From Stercorarius parasiticus (lineage: Eukaryota > Chordata > Aves > Charadriiformes > Stercorariidae), in the NCBI GenBank assembly GCA_013396915.1, contig VWZL01002061.1, positions 48,568 to 112,567 on the forward strand: DNA of 64,000 bases, in the 5' to 3' direction. This document shows positions 46,311-58,722 of the stretch, in pieces; the stretch's first letter is position 1; each line of letters starts with the position of its first letter. Below the pieces are notes generated by a model. It was not told the DNA's origin and did no database searches. It saw only the letters and a list, made by a program, of their open reading frames with translations. The position numbers and the translations under genes are program-made.

Positions 46311-46319
46311 AAACTTACT
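46311..46319 (-). other. Strong splice-donor-like site, minus strand
   Basis: AGAAA|GTAAGT matches the full 5' splice consensus. A short frame beginning ATGGATAAGGAG (M-D-K-E) lies just upstream on the minus strand. On its own this is weak evidence. Confidence 0.2.
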
Positions 46320-46969
46320 TTCTGATCTTCAGGGCCCATTTAGCTGGAACTGCCTCCTTATCCATTACAAAGTTGTTTTAGTCCCCCCAGAGAGGGGACA
46401 GACAGACATCAGCATTTTCATGCCATGTCCTACAGAACTGCAGAGCAAACAAAGCTTTCCTCATTCTCCCTCTTGCTTTCTCCTGCTTCGTATGCTGCAG
46501 CCATTTTACAAATACACTTTTCCCCAGCTAACTGCTTGGTCCTGTAAGAAAGCTGTCTTTTCCTGCTGAGACAGCATTCTCAGGCACATGCCACTGTGTA
46601 GAAAAGGTCAAAAAAGACAAAGCGAATCAGGGAACACACAGTCAGAGTTATCATGTCTGTGCAAAAGACTGGTAGATATGATTTAGTTAGATTATGAAGA
46701 GGAAAAAGGAATGGGAGGACCAAATAAGAGAGGCAGGTGTTGACAATCTCTTGCATTTATTATTTACCCTATGACATTTGCCGTTGATATACATTTTTCC
46801 AATCCCATTTAGTCCAATCTTGGATACCCGCCATTTCTGCATACTCCCTTTGAAAGAGGGTACAGAAGGTGTGGTAGACACAACTGCCCTAATTGCTTAC
46901 ATGTATGGTAACCAAAAATTAAAAACGCTTTTTTATTCCTGTCACGATGGATAGTTTCACTTTTACCAT

Positions 46970-47895
46970 AGAATCATAGAGCTATAGAATAGTTGATATT
47001 GGAAGGGACCTCAAAGATCATCTAGTTCCAAACGCCCTGCCACAGCCAGGGACACCTTCCACTAGACCAGGTTGCTTAAAGCCCCATCCAACCTGGTGTT
47101 TAACATTTCCAGGGAGTGGGAATACACAACTTCTCCGGGCAACCTGTTCCAGTGCCTCACCACCCTCACAGTAAAGAATTTCTTCCTAATATCTAATCTA
47201 AATCTACTCTCTTTCAGTTTAAAACCATTACCCCTCATCCTGTCACTACACTCCCTGATAAAGAGTCCCTCCCCATCTTTCCTGTAGGCCCCCTTTAGGT
47301 ACTGGAAGGCCACTGTAAGGTCTCCTTGGAGCCTTCTCTTCTCCAGGCTGAACAACCCCAACTCTCTCAGCCTGTCTTCACAGGAGAGGTGCTCAAGCCC
47401 TCTGATCATCTTCATGGCCCTCTTCTGGACCCAGTTTAGCAGGTCCATGTCTTTCTTATGTTGAGGACTCCAGAGTTGGATGCAGTACTCCAGGTGGGAT
47501 CTCACAAGAGTGGAGTAAAGGGGAATAATCAGCTCCCTCAAGTTCATTATTAACGCTTTTCCTAATCCATCCCAGGAATCTGCTGGCCTTCTTTTATGCA
47601 AGGATATTGTCCTGACTCATGCTAAAGTTGTTATCCACGAAGAACCTGAGGTGTTTTCTAAAAAAATGCTTTCAAAGAAGTAGGTCCCAGCTTGTTATTC
47701 TGTCCCAGATGCAAGACTTTGCATTTGCTTTTGTTGTCCATTGTTTTGGGTTTTTGCATTTGGTCTTATCACCTGGTGTCCAGTCAACCAAAAGCATTTT
47801 CAGTGTCCATGTCACATGTGGTCAAAGTTCATCTAAATCAGACACGAATGCCACTGTTGTCCCGTTACGGCCTAGTAACCCAGCTGAGTAAATTG
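46970..47895 (-). mobile_element. CR1 LINE, 0.9 kb, minus strand
   Basis: The left end is the reversed CR1 tail (atagaatcatagagctatag, 'ggaagggacctcaaagatca'). The body runs through the ORF2 C-terminal part to about 47895, where wording such as 'ggtcccagcttgttattctg' fades. It contains the longest open CR1 frame here (47062-47601). Good preservation points to a younger insertion. Confidence 0.93.
47062..47601 (-). pseudogene. CR1 ORF2 C-terminal fragment, 179 codons open
   Basis: This is the longest open frame in the window. It encodes the end of CR1 ORF2 after the RT palm: L-V-R-S-H-L-E-Y-C-I-Q-L-W-S-P at about residues 32-46, [19 protein letters not shown] at about 77-95, and H-W-N-R-L-P at about 150-155, ending at the natural stop. 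The endonuclease and the RT catalytic centre are missing, so the piece is a dead relic despite the open frame. It reads into the CR1 3'UTR at its left end. Confidence 0.9.
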
Positions 47896-48851
47896 TATGT
47901 GACATTTTAATGAAAACAGGCACCTGAACAGTGAAAGTGTACCTGTGAGAATAAAAGTTCTGGGATAGTAAGGCCTAAGCTGGAATTTCAGAAATTTAGG
48001 CTTCAAGTGTCCTTTCTGTGAGGCCGCCACCAATGTCTATTGATCTACCAGTTTGTTCCACTGTGGTGAGCATTCAAGTGATAGCATAACTTGCATAATC
48101 ATATAGATGATGTGTACTCTGGTCCCCATCTACATTGCCCAAAGTGCAGGAATATCCAGAGAATAAAGGCAATAAAGATGTCATCAACGTATAATGCTAC
48201 AAGAACAGGGCCTAGAGGATGATGTAGAGACTGTGATCATTACTTCGCTCACAGCAGTCTTGCTTATTCCAGTCTGTCTTCTTGTGTTGTTGTTGTTCAC
48301 TAATACTACACATTATCAATGTAAATCTGGGAAAAGCTAGTGATCTAAAACACGTCTATGTATGCAATGTTATTGCAAAATGAAACATTTAACGTGCTGG
48401 CATGTGATGACAATAAAACTATGTAGCATACTAGTAAAAATAGAAGGGGAAAACTTCTTCCTTAAAGGAAAAGTAAATTAAACCTCATATACCTGTGTTT
48501 CGCTTATGGTTCTTCCTAGGAAGGAACTCATTTACATTCAGATTCCCTTGTTTATTTGATCATATTGTTATTACCTTTGATTAACGTGTGCTGTTAAGAG
48601 ATTCTGGAGAATGCCACTAAATTGATGGGAATACTTATTTCCAACATCCATTCAAATTCTGAAGTCCATAAAATAATCTTTTTTTTTTCCTTTGGTATTT
48701 GGATATAGAGAACAGTCTCTTTTTAATTCATTTTTTCCACTTAAGCATTAGAAACATACCACTGTAGCTGTATTTTATGCAGTTCTGTAAAGAGGTTGAC
48801 TAGAAAATACTTCTTCAAATTTGTATTTTTCACATTCCCAGTTTTCCTGGC
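47896..48851. other. Unique AT-rich DNA, no gene seen
   Basis: Nothing recognised. Confidence 0.55.
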
Positions 48852-48977
48852 TGTATGGATTGGTTTCAGCTGGGATGGAGTTAATTTTCTTCATATCTGT
48901 TTGTATGATGCTATGCTTTGGATTTTGATGAAAAGTGTTGATAACACACCCAAGTTTTATTTACTGCTGAGCAGTGT
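48852..48977 (+). mobile_element. ERV LTR 5' fragment (type B, same family as 44117-44689)
   Basis: It shares with the 44.1-kb solo LTR the words 'ttggtttcagctg' / 'ttggtttaggctg', 'attttcttcat', 'gctttggattttgatgaaaa' / 'gttttggatttgtgataaaa' and 'tgataacacaccc' / 'ctataacacacca'. It stops at 'gagcagtg', where the other copy continues with 'cttacacagcg'. A T-rich stretch follows. Only about the first 125 bases of the LTR are present. Confidence 0.8.
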
Positions 48978-49378
48978 TTTATTTTATTTTTTTTTGTTCT
49001 GAAGACCGGTGATTAATAAAAGCAAGGGTAGAATTGAAATATTTTACCTAAGAATACCTTAAATTGAACAGTTTAATTTCTTATCCTTAATGTAAATTAT
49101 TTTAAGTTTTATGAAAGGTACTATGAAAGTATTATAGTACACCCTTATACTTTTATATGGGAACTTAATTTGTATTATTTTATTCAAATTGTAATGGTAG
49201 GATCATCATTTGAAAGAGAGAATAAGATTGTCTTAACTTTGAACTATCAAAAGAGAGTAAGGAAATATTTATGTATTAAGTAATGTGAACAGGCATAATT
49301 TTTTAAAGATTAGATTTGTCAGCTGAATTCAGGATACATGTTGTCGAATAATAGACATATGAATAATGAACAACAGAC
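48978..49378. other. Unique AT-rich DNA up to the assembly gap
   Basis: Nothing recognised. Confidence 0.5.
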
Positions 49379-49459
49379 NNNNNNNNNNNNNNNNNNNNNN
49401 NNNNNNNNNNNNNNNNNNNNNNNNNNNNNNNNNNNNNNNNNNNNNNNNNNNNNNNNNNN
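49379..49459. other. Assembly gap, 81 N
   Basis: The run of 81 undefined bases is followed directly by C6A12, a homopolymer junction that often breaks sequencing. The true gap size is unknown. Confidence 0.99.
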
Positions 49460-50798
49460 CCCCCCAAAAAAAAAAAAGAAGGCTTTTCTCACTCATTAAA
49501 ATCCATAGAGAAATGCCTCCCTAGTGCCACTGAATGCAAATGAGTCAATGATGGTGTACTTAAGCTTGGTACTGTGTTGTGCCTGAGAAAATGTAAGACT
49601 TGAAACTATCAGGGTCAGTTGCAGGTGTCTGTTTTGGTATATGCTTTGTGGGAGGGGATCTGGTATATTTAGTAGGTAAGTAAAATTCTCCTGCTTTGTC
49701 AGATACTTACTAATTCACCAGCCTACAGCAGGACAATTTACTACCCTGAGTAGTTTATCTTGAAGATATTCTGGGGAAGTGTACACATGGAACAAAGTAA
49801 CTTATTTAAGAGTATTTTTCAAGACTGCAGCATCCATCTGATTTTAGAGTACTTTCACAGAACAACTGTAATCATCCTTTACTGTGTACAATAGATGATG
49901 AAACTTCATTAGCATATGTTAGGGGAAAAAACCAGTTAATTTCAAAATCTTGTTTGAAGAGGGATTCTTCATAATAGGTTAATTAGTTTGTGTTAATTAA
50001 TTTCACTGGTAAGAATGTACACTTTGAGACCAAATTACTCTACTTTTAATTTTGAGTCATTGGATCTTGTAACATTTTTTTTTTTCTCCTAAATTAAACT
50101 GAAGATGTATTTTTTATCAAATTTCCCTGTCACAATTCATAAAGAAATGTTAACTTCAGATTCCTACTGATCTGTTCCAATCCTTTTTTTCATACCTAAA
50201 TATTGTAAACTTTGATGAGCCATGAATGGTCATGAATAAATTAGTAACCTTTTCAAGAAGCAAGAAGCAAAATTTTTATTCTGGACAGATGGAGTGAGCC
50301 TAGAAGAGCTTGTTGGTGCTCATTCCTAGGAAGGTGTTAAAGGAAAGAGACAGGGTGGCTTGTTACCGTGACAGATTACAAATGTTGGCAGATGCTGGAA
50401 ATCAGTGGGAGGGCATTTCAAGTGGGTCACAGGTACAGTAATGACAAGATGAAACAGGATCAGAGAGAGTATAACAACGTGTCTCCACATAGCACCTGAT
50501 ACAAGGTGAGGAGAGTGGTAAGACTCCTGTGGGAAGAGTGAGAGGACTCTTCTCCTGGTGAGGAGAGTGTTTGCAAAAACCTGTAGAGTCAAAGCCTTCG
50601 TGCCCTATCAGTGGTCAAGGGACTTTGTAATTGAAATTGTTCCATTTTTCATAAACAATAAAAATATTTCCTGGCTAGAAAACATAGATATAGATATAGA
50701 TTAGATATAGATACAGATATAGGTAGACATAATAATATACAGCAATGCCCAAATAGAGAATATTTTACTCTTAATAAATACTGAAATTCTACTTTATA
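49460..50798. other. Unique AT-rich DNA with a hexanucleotide repeat
   Basis: No gene seen. A less AT-rich patch at 50290-50600 has an 88-codon minus-strand frame without recognisable motifs. An AGATAT-type repeat lies at 50684-50730. Confidence 0.5.
50684..50730 (+). repeat. (AGATAT)n simple repeat
   Basis: Imperfect GATATA/TAGATA hexamers, about seven units. Confidence 0.85.
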
Positions 50799-51541
50799 TC
50801 ACAGAATCACAGAATTGTAGGGGTTGGAAGGGACCTTCAGGGTTCATCTAGTCAAACCCCCCTGCCAAAGCAGGTTCACCTAGAGCAGGCTGGATAGGAA
50901 CACATCCAGGTGGGTTTTGAATATCTCCACTACCTCTCTGGGCAGCCTGTTCCAGTGCTCTGTCACCCTCACAGTAAAGAAGTTTTTCCTCACATTGAGA
51001 AGGAATTTCCTGTGTTCTAGTTTGTACCTGTTCCCCCTTGTCCTGTCACCTGGCACCACTGAGAAGAGTCTGGCCCTGTCCTCTTGCCAACCCCTTTAGG
51101 TATTTGTAAACATTGATAAGATCCCCTCTCAGTATTCTCTTCTCCAAGCTAAACAGTCCCAGCTCTCTCAGCCTTTCCTCATAAGAGAGGTGCTCCATTC
51201 CCTTGATAACCTTTTGAGCCCTCTGCTCTGCTGGACTCTCTCCAGTAGTTCCCTCTCCTTCTTGAACTGGGGGGCCCAGAAATGGACACAGTACTCCAGA
51301 TGTGGCCTCACCAGGGCAGAGGGGAAGGATGACCTCCCTCGACCTGCTGGCCACACTCTTTTTAATGCACCCCAGGAGACCTTTGGCCTTCTTGGCCACA
51401 AGGGCACATTGCTGCCTCTTGGCCAACTTGTTGTTCGTCAGGACTCCCAGGTCTCTCTCTGCAGAGCTGCTTGCCAGCAGGTCAACCCCTAACCTGTACC
51501 AGTGTATAGGGTTATTCCTCCTTAGGTGCATGACCTAGGGA
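50799..51541 (-). mobile_element. CR1 LINE, 0.74 kb, minus strand, young-looking
   Basis: The left end 'atcacagaatcacagaattg' and 'ggggttggaagggaccttca' is the reversed CR1 tail. The 3'UTR wording 'gcaggttcacctagagcagg' and 'cacatccaggtgggttttga' marks a CR1-J-like subfamily, different from the other copies here. The sequence is close to what I know of that family. It extends to 51541 and is 5'-truncated there. One frameshift near 51300 splits ORF2. Confidence 0.95.
51046..51531 (-). pseudogene. CR1 ORF2 C-terminal part, frameshifted
   Basis: The 161-codon frame begins with a Y-R-L-G-V-D-L-L-A-S segment and an [11 protein letters not shown] block (about residues 12-36), then leaves the family frame around residue 95. 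The family wording ([10 protein letters not shown]) continues in a neighbouring frame at 51168-51407. The first frame regains family wording by about residue 110 ([15 protein letters not shown]). Two compensating indels fit this. No RT catalytic residues are present. Confidence 0.8.
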
Positions 51542-54500
51542 GGCTAAGGTAGAAGAGTTTCAGCCAAACAAAAAAAAAAGCATTGAGGAAAAATTCTTCA
51601 GGAATATACTATAATATGGGATTTAGAAGACCCTGAGTGAAATGCCCAATCTAGTCAGTAAAACTGAGGTGGGAGAAATACTGCATATAAAGAAAAGGGA
51701 TATCAGCTTTTAGTGTGTAACCTAGGTTGATAGGCATATTTTAACATTAACAATCACTTAAGATTTCCAGATTTGAGTCCTGCAAAAATTAGGGGCCACT
51801 TTAATCGTTCCTGTCAAAACTTGTGTGTCCATACATAGGCCCCAAAGAAGAAATTTACATGCATGCAGAAAAGGTGTGATTTTGGTCCATTGTTGCTTAT
51901 GAATATTTCTGTTTCTTAAATTGAAATGGACACATCAGATGTTAAAAAGCTTAAACAGCAAAATTCCTTTTTTTTCATTAAAAATATTGTGTTAGTTTTC
52001 TTATAGTTATTTCCTAGAAATACATGTTTATTAGTGATTTATTGTGTTTACTTTTTGAGTTCTGAGTTAGTCATTGCCTTATTTTGCTAGAAATAAGTAT
52101 CAGGCCGTCAGTTCTTAAACTATCTGGTCATCTTTTTTTGCAAGTTTTTAATATTAAAAAAATACTCATCTGTTTCCACGGGCCTTCGGTGTTCTTCCAG
52201 TCTTATCGAAAATATATACTGATACTTTAGAGACTTTCTTGGCTAAACTATTTACATATGTATGTACAGGAAGCTGCACCTCCTGATTTAAAAAACCAAA
52301 CAAACAAACCAAGCTTCACTTTCTACTCCTTAAAACATTCTACTGCTTGAATCAATTTATTTTCATTATACGGGTTGACATAGTACAGAAAAAAAACCAG
52401 GTGAAATTATAATTATTAATGAGGACATAAGAAAAGAGATTGTAAAAATAATCTAGCCCACAAGTAAATAGGAATGACTTGCTAGTAAGTCATGTAAAGC
52501 CTTGAAAAATGAGAGATATGTCTTTTATATATTAATATTAATATTAATTGGAGTCCTCACTGAGTGATAGGTAAATTTACTGGACTAGAGAAGGCATCAC
52601 AGACAAGAAGAAGAAAATGCTAAATATACAATGTAGATAAACACACACTCCTTCCACTACAGGAGTACTTTGACCTAAGAATATTGAGAGGTAACCAAGT
52701 AAACTTTCTGCTTAATATTATACATGTATTATCTTCTAAGTGCTTTAATCTGTAACAATTTAAAGGACTTGGAAGGATTTCTTTTTCTTTCCTGCTTTTC
52801 TAAAAATCAAAGATATTTCCTATCCCTTTCACTGCCACGTACAGAGATGATTCTGGCAGTGACAGGAAACTATGATGTGAAACACGTGGGCAAGTGTTCT
52901 TTGAGTCCTCAGAAAGCCTTCCAAAAAATCACTTTAATGATCTATTGTGCAAATACCAGTTCAACTGAATGACACATACTTCTGAGGTGTTTTGTAATAA
53001 GAGAGATCCGTGTTCCCAAGTTGCAAAATACTTAACCTCTGAAGTTAAATGTGCTCATGTATTTCCAGCCTTCGTCTACTCAGGTGATCACTTCGTAACC
53101 TCAAACTGCCGCAACCAATACTAGTCTACTAGGTTTTTTAGGTTTGGGGTTTTTTTTTTATAACTTCTCACTAAAATGAAGCCCATATATATTTAGTAAT
53201 GAATCAGAAAGGTCCTTACCACTAAACTGTATTTTACTTCTGGATAATTTATAGTGAATTATGACTTGTTTTTTGCTGTACTTAATTCTGTTATGTTATC
53301 ATTATAGCTGTATAATAAAATCAATATGTGTCATAACTAAAATTGATAAGTAAGGCTTCACTGTACCCATTTGAATTAAGTAATTTGCGCCCAAAATAGT
53401 GAACAGGTTGCATATCCAATATTGAAATGCATTTATGGAAACTGAAAATGTCTATTTGTGTGTAATTATGCATGTTTGAATGTATACATATGTAACAAAC
53501 AGCAAAGTGAGAAAAGAAATTTGGCGAGAGTTTAGCTAAAGACTTAAATTCTCTGTACAATTCCATATAAAAATCTTTCCCTGTTTTGCTTATTTGAGCT
53601 AATGAGTTTATTGTTGGCAATGATACCGGCAACTTTCAAAATGTAGCACCAAAGTGAATTTTTCAGTCTTGCAAAAGAGAAACAAGTAATGACAAAAGCT
53701 TATCGGGACTTGGGACCTCTTGAAGAGACATTTTAGTCAGCCACCTGACACTGACACTGACTTTTTCCTAAGTTTTGGCTTCCATATTTTTCTCAGTTTG
53801 AACCTGAGAAGGATTTGAAGTATTAATGATTTTCAGTCCATAGATCTGTTCTAGTTTTGCTGAACACCGTACAAAAGCTGCCTGTATACCATCTTTACCA
53901 TTCATGTACTAGCTTGTTCATTGTTTAAATTTCTAAAGTGAGATTTTTTTATGATTTCGTTTTGTGTATGTGCACTACCTTATCCATCTATGTTCTTCCC
54001 CATTTTCTGGTCTTTTAGCTTCAACTTTAGTTTAATGTTATGCTTGGAAAGCTCTATACTAGAAAGCAACCTAAAGGTAATAATGCTTGTTAGGAAAGTG
54101 TCATGATTACTTGGGTGCGCTTTTCCATATCTGTTTTTCAATTACTGAACAAAAAAAAAAAATGTTCAAAACAACATGAAAAAGTGCAAAAAAATTTTTA
54201 GAACCAAGCTGAGTAACAGAATTTTCTGCAATTACTGACTGAAATGATGAAGACTGTGTTGAAGTGCTAAAGACCATGAAATAGAGATTTGATATAAATA
54301 GGAGCTTTCCTTTTTTTTTGATGCACAAAATTTTCCACAAGTTGCAGGGTTTTCACAAATTGATTTCTGTAACTAGCTTTTCGGTTTTCTGTAGCAATTA
54401 GAATGACTACTGCAGAAAACATGCTCATAAGTAGTTAAAAGGAAATGCTATTATATTGTCAACAGGAATATTATTAGATTATGTTGTTTGTTCATTTCAT

Positions 54501-55860
54501 CCTTATCTTGTACTGGCTTTGATGAGCTTAATTAAAGTGCAAGGTATCTTAATATGATACTTTGATACATATCAAATTATTTTAATAGTTAATAATTCAT
54601 TATTTTATTGGGTTCTTTATGAAGTCAGTGTTACATTAATAATGAAAAAAATTTGCAATTAACATTTTATTCTCCTGTTTGGGAGTGTTGGTGAACATAG
54701 AATATTGCATATGCAAGTGATGTTTGTTCTTTTTTTTATGATGCTGGATTTAGGAAACATACCTTTTTTTTATATATAAATAGAAACATTTATAAGTTTG
54801 AGGGTGGTTTGTCATTTCTGGGGAGGTTGATTCTTATTTTTTTTCATTATCATCATACCAATACTTTTGTACCATTCCATTTCTAGAAGCAGTCTTGCTG
54901 GTAAATGTTATCCACTAGGGAAAAAACAATCAAGCACAACATCCTGGTAAAATAGATAAATAGGCACTGCAATCAAAATGCTTTTGATAAAAAGTCTAGA
55001 TTTGGTTTCAGATATTTCTATTTTGAAAAGATATTTCATTCTGGTATTTCATAAAACCAGAGTCCTTAGGCTCATACAAACAATTTTTTTTGTTTTTGTT
55101 TTGTCTTTACATCCTTAATCTCTGGTCTATATTTACTTTTTTATTTTTTTAATGAGTTATGTGGTTTTGTAGTTTTTCTAACTAAAAATGACACTGATTG
55201 ATAAACAGTATTAAATATTCATATCTTACTAATTATTTAAGTTAACCACATCTTTTGTCTTCTTTATGAAATGTGCCCTTTGAGCTAAATATTCTAGTGA
55301 AGTAAAGACACAGAAATGTAAGCTCCAGTATGTTAATAAACACTGTCTACATGTCAATTTTCATTTTCTCTCCCCTCCCTCCCAAAAAACATTATTTGAA
55401 GTCCTGTATCCAGTCTGTGACTGTACTCCTTCTTAGACACATTCTCCCAAGAGTACTTAAAATTGCCATGTATCGTGGTGAGCTTAATACTAAATTCCTA
55501 TTTCATATTTAGAAACTATTTGCAGAGTTTTCATATTCTTATATTGTTTGGAACGTCAAGTTTCAGTGGAAAAGATAAAAATATCGATCCATTTCTTTTC
55601 TCAAGGCTGTGAGTGTTCTCCCCAGGTTCCTGAAAACTAAAAAAAATGGCTCATAATTTTTTTTAAAAGCACATTTATAGATAATGTAACGTGCTGTAAA
55701 TTTAGTCTTTGTGTCAAGAAGCATCATCACCCTTTAGAAGCCCCTTGGAAGGGTCTTGTGCCATAAATCTTTTGGTGGGAAACCAAATGCCTTGATCAAC
55801 CTCTACTGCTCTCCAGTACTAAAACGTGTTGCTCTTCACCTTTTTTAATACTTACAAGCA
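51542..55860. other. Unique AT-rich DNA, 4.3 kb, no gene seen
   Basis: Very AT-rich with many T and A runs. No repeat family or coding signal recognised. Confidence 0.55.
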
Positions 55861-55909
55861 ATTTACCTTATGTAATCCTTTACCTTTTTTATTTCTTTTC
55901 CTTTTTTAG

Positions 55910-55989
55910 TTGCTTTATATTCTTGTTACCATGGTGATTGCAAACACCAGCAGCTGTCTTTCATGCCCCGATGGTGGTATAATTTCCAG
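55910..55989 (+). other. Candidate 80-nt exon with GC-AG type donor
   Basis: A long pyrimidine tract (tttcttttccttttttag) ends at 55909 and is followed by 80 nt, then CAG|GCAAGT, the best form of the rare GC donor. Two of the three frames are open across the 80 nt. No protein family is recognised, and nothing nearby confirms a gene. Confidence 0.15.
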
Positions 55990-58617
55990 GCAAGTGCATA
56001 AAGCATTATGCATTCTGTTACGTTGCTATAGTATGCCTTCATCATAAAATGTGTATTTATGAGTTACTTCATTACACTGAACAAATGCAAGGGAAAAGTT
56101 GGTACTCCAATTTTAATTGTCAGAGCCTTCTGAATAACACATTATATAATGGTTGGTCAATATGTGAAGTTCATTCCTCTATGGACAAATCTTCAAAAAT
56201 TCATTTGTATTTCATCTGAAATAATGAGGACATTTAGCTAAGTCATAGAAGATGAGAACTATTATATTATTATTAAAAACAAAGTAAGAGAGTGTGTTGT
56301 TTGAAAGCAAGCCTACAGAGCTTGTGAAGGTGCTATTCAGATAGTGAATTTAAAAGATTAAAGCAAATACATTGAGGTTTTCCTCCAGTTTCTGCTTACT
56401 TCATAATCTACTTTTCCACGTTCTTTATAACTTATAAAAGATTCTTTCTAATTGTTTTTAATTTAATTTTACTCATTATAATTACTGCTGTTTCTGTTAA
56501 TGACTTAAGCTTATTATTTTGTATATAAACATTGTAAAGTGGTTTTCTAGTTGAGTTAGTGCATATATGATATGATAGCTAACTGCAAAATAATGTAGCA
56601 GATGATAGAGAACAAAATGCAGGTACAAAATATCACCAACAGTTGCATTTTTGGTATGTCCATTCTAATAAACTTAAGAGGGACAGGAGTGAGTTGAAAC
56701 ATCAGACTTTATGCAGGCTACCCTGCTTAAATATTAGTTCAGTCTTCATCTCTTTTTCAGATATCTTCAAATGGCTTTTCCAGGACAGATCTGCTACAGG
56801 ATAAGCTAATTCTGAACAAGGTTAACTTGACTTGATCTGTACCGGAGAGTCCCCACAATCCTTCTCTTGTATAGTGGCATGGGCACTTCTCATCAAGTAT
56901 AATATTTCTGACAGTCCTTCAAAACATAATTAGAAAAAATGTTTTACTAATCTGGTAAACAAAATAATAATGATGTTCCATTAAAATTGGAGATAAACTA
57001 TAAAGGCTAAATATAAACTAGAACCTCAAAATCACACATTTTCTTCTATTTAAATACTTTTGGTACCATCTACTAAAGAGAGATCATCTTAATTTCTCCT
57101 TTCTCCTGTCGTCATAATACTGACAAACAGAACTTGGGGCAGATATGTCCACATTTATTATCATCTCAAGAAAGTCATGTTTAGTTCTACTTGCTCACAA
57201 AGAATGAGTATTGTGCTGAGCTTTAACCCCAGTTATAAAGTATTAGACAATACTACTAGTAAATTGTGTTTGTATAGAATGTAAAGATGACAGCGTGAAA
57301 AACCTCACTTAGGAATTTCAGCTAGCAGGATAAGGCATCTTGCCTTACAATTTGTTTAGGACTTAGCCAAGCACCAAGAGAACTGGAAACTCACCCTTCT
57401 TCCTGAGTAGGAATGCAATAATTGCATATCCATGATAGGATCTGTATAATTCTTAAAAAAGAAGGCAGTTTTCCAAATTCTAATAGCATTCCATTAAAGT
57501 AACTCTGTGGGGTTGCACAATACCTGGATCTGAATCCAGGAAACTATGAATGTCTTTTAACTCTTTAATTAAAATGTGCAAGATGAGAGAACATCTTTGG
57601 AGCTAATGTAAATACAGATGAGTATTAGTATATTTTCATTCTTATTGATGAATTTTACAGCTGGAAACCTTCCTGTCGTAAGGTTTCAAATGTTAACAAG
57701 ATAACACTGATAGTTTAATATTAAATACTTTTGTAGGTGCAGGTAGAAAAAAATCCATTTTGATTAAACCAAATGTGAGGTCTGTCATTTCTTTTGTTTT
57801 GTATGGGCACAAAGCATAACAAAAGAAAACAAACAAAAAAAGTTTTCAAGGTTTTGCTTTGTTTTATTGGGTTTTTAGGTGAAAAAGAACTTTTTACCAT
57901 CTCCATTCTGGCATAGAAATCTGATACTACTTTCATACAGGTGAAGGTGTTTGCAGGAAGTGGGACACTGGTTAGTACACAAAATTAGAACACTAACCTT
58001 GAATACAGAGCAATGTGTTGAAGCTCTTCTGAGAAATACGGAACAGCGATTTTCATATCAGACTGCTCTGACTTGAATGGACAACATTCATATTTTTCCC
58101 CTGCATTTTAACTAATATAACAACTATTCTTCTCTGAAATTAAACATTCTATGCCCAAATATTTCTTGGCAAAATTAACTTGTCTCCATAAAATATTTTA
58201 ATCTGAAAAAAAAATTAATAGAGCAAATAAAATTGAGCAATGTCAAAATATTTAACACCTTTTCAGTTGTATTGTAATTTTTTAAATTCCATATTGGCTT
58301 GAATGCTCAGTATTTTCAAAACAACTTTTTCTTAAATACTGAGCATAAGCACTCATTTTGTGATTTATCTTATGTTATTTTGGGAATTGATGAAGTAAAA
58401 CTTTTAAACTTGATAAAATACAAACTTTTGTATATTAACATGGGTTTTTTTGAGAACAAATCAACTTCCTTGTGCCCTCAAAAATTTCACCATTTTACTG
58501 TGCTATGAAATAATTTAATGAAAAGAGATTCTGACAACGAAACTATAGCATTTTTGACTAATCCTACTGCTCGTATAAAACTACAGATAAAGTCATAGAA
58601 TATTTTTGAAACCTATT
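55990..58617. other. Unique AT-rich DNA, no gene seen
   Basis: Nothing recognised. A small 7-bp hairpin (CCTGGAT ctga ATCCAGG) lies at 57523-57540. Confidence 0.55.
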
Positions 58618-58722
58618 ACAGAATCACAGAATCGTTGAGCCTGGAAGGAACTTCTGGAGGCCTTCTGGCCGAACCCCCTGTTCAAGTAGGGTCACCTACA
58701 GCTGGTTGCCCTGGACTATGTC
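58618..58722 (-). mobile_element. Short CR1 3' fragment, minus strand
   Basis: 'acagaatcacagaatcgttg', 'cctggaaggaacttctggag' and 'cgaaccccctgttcaagta' are the reversed CR1 tail. It ends near 'ctatgtccag', about 105 bp in all. Confidence 0.9.

Larger units (their letters stand above)
45223..46969. other. Mixed-composition unique DNA with splice-like signals
   Basis: Less AT-rich than average. Apart from the minus-strand splice-like sites listed separately I see no repeat family. Open frames of 83-101 codons occur on both strands and overlap, so most must be shadows. Confidence 0.45.

Noticed and set aside
45228..46600. A complete new multi-exon coding gene on the minus strand
   Set aside because: The splice signals are good but the phases do not connect the open frames and one frame has a stop. 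I kept it only as a candidate finding.
44117..48977. The two type B LTR copies at 44.1 and 48.9 kb as the two ends of one provirus
   Set aside because: Both are in the same orientation 4.2 kb apart, but the sequence between shows no gag, pol or env wording and contains unrelated CR1 copies. The first copy also has its own TSD on both sides.
51190..51538. Plus-strand frames of 78 and 100 codons
   Set aside because: Antisense shadows of the minus-strand CR1 ORF2 relic.
57511..57545. tRNA-like arm 'acctggatctgaatccagg'
   Set aside because: Only one 7-bp hairpin is present. There are no D, anticodon or acceptor stems and no A/B boxes in the right places.
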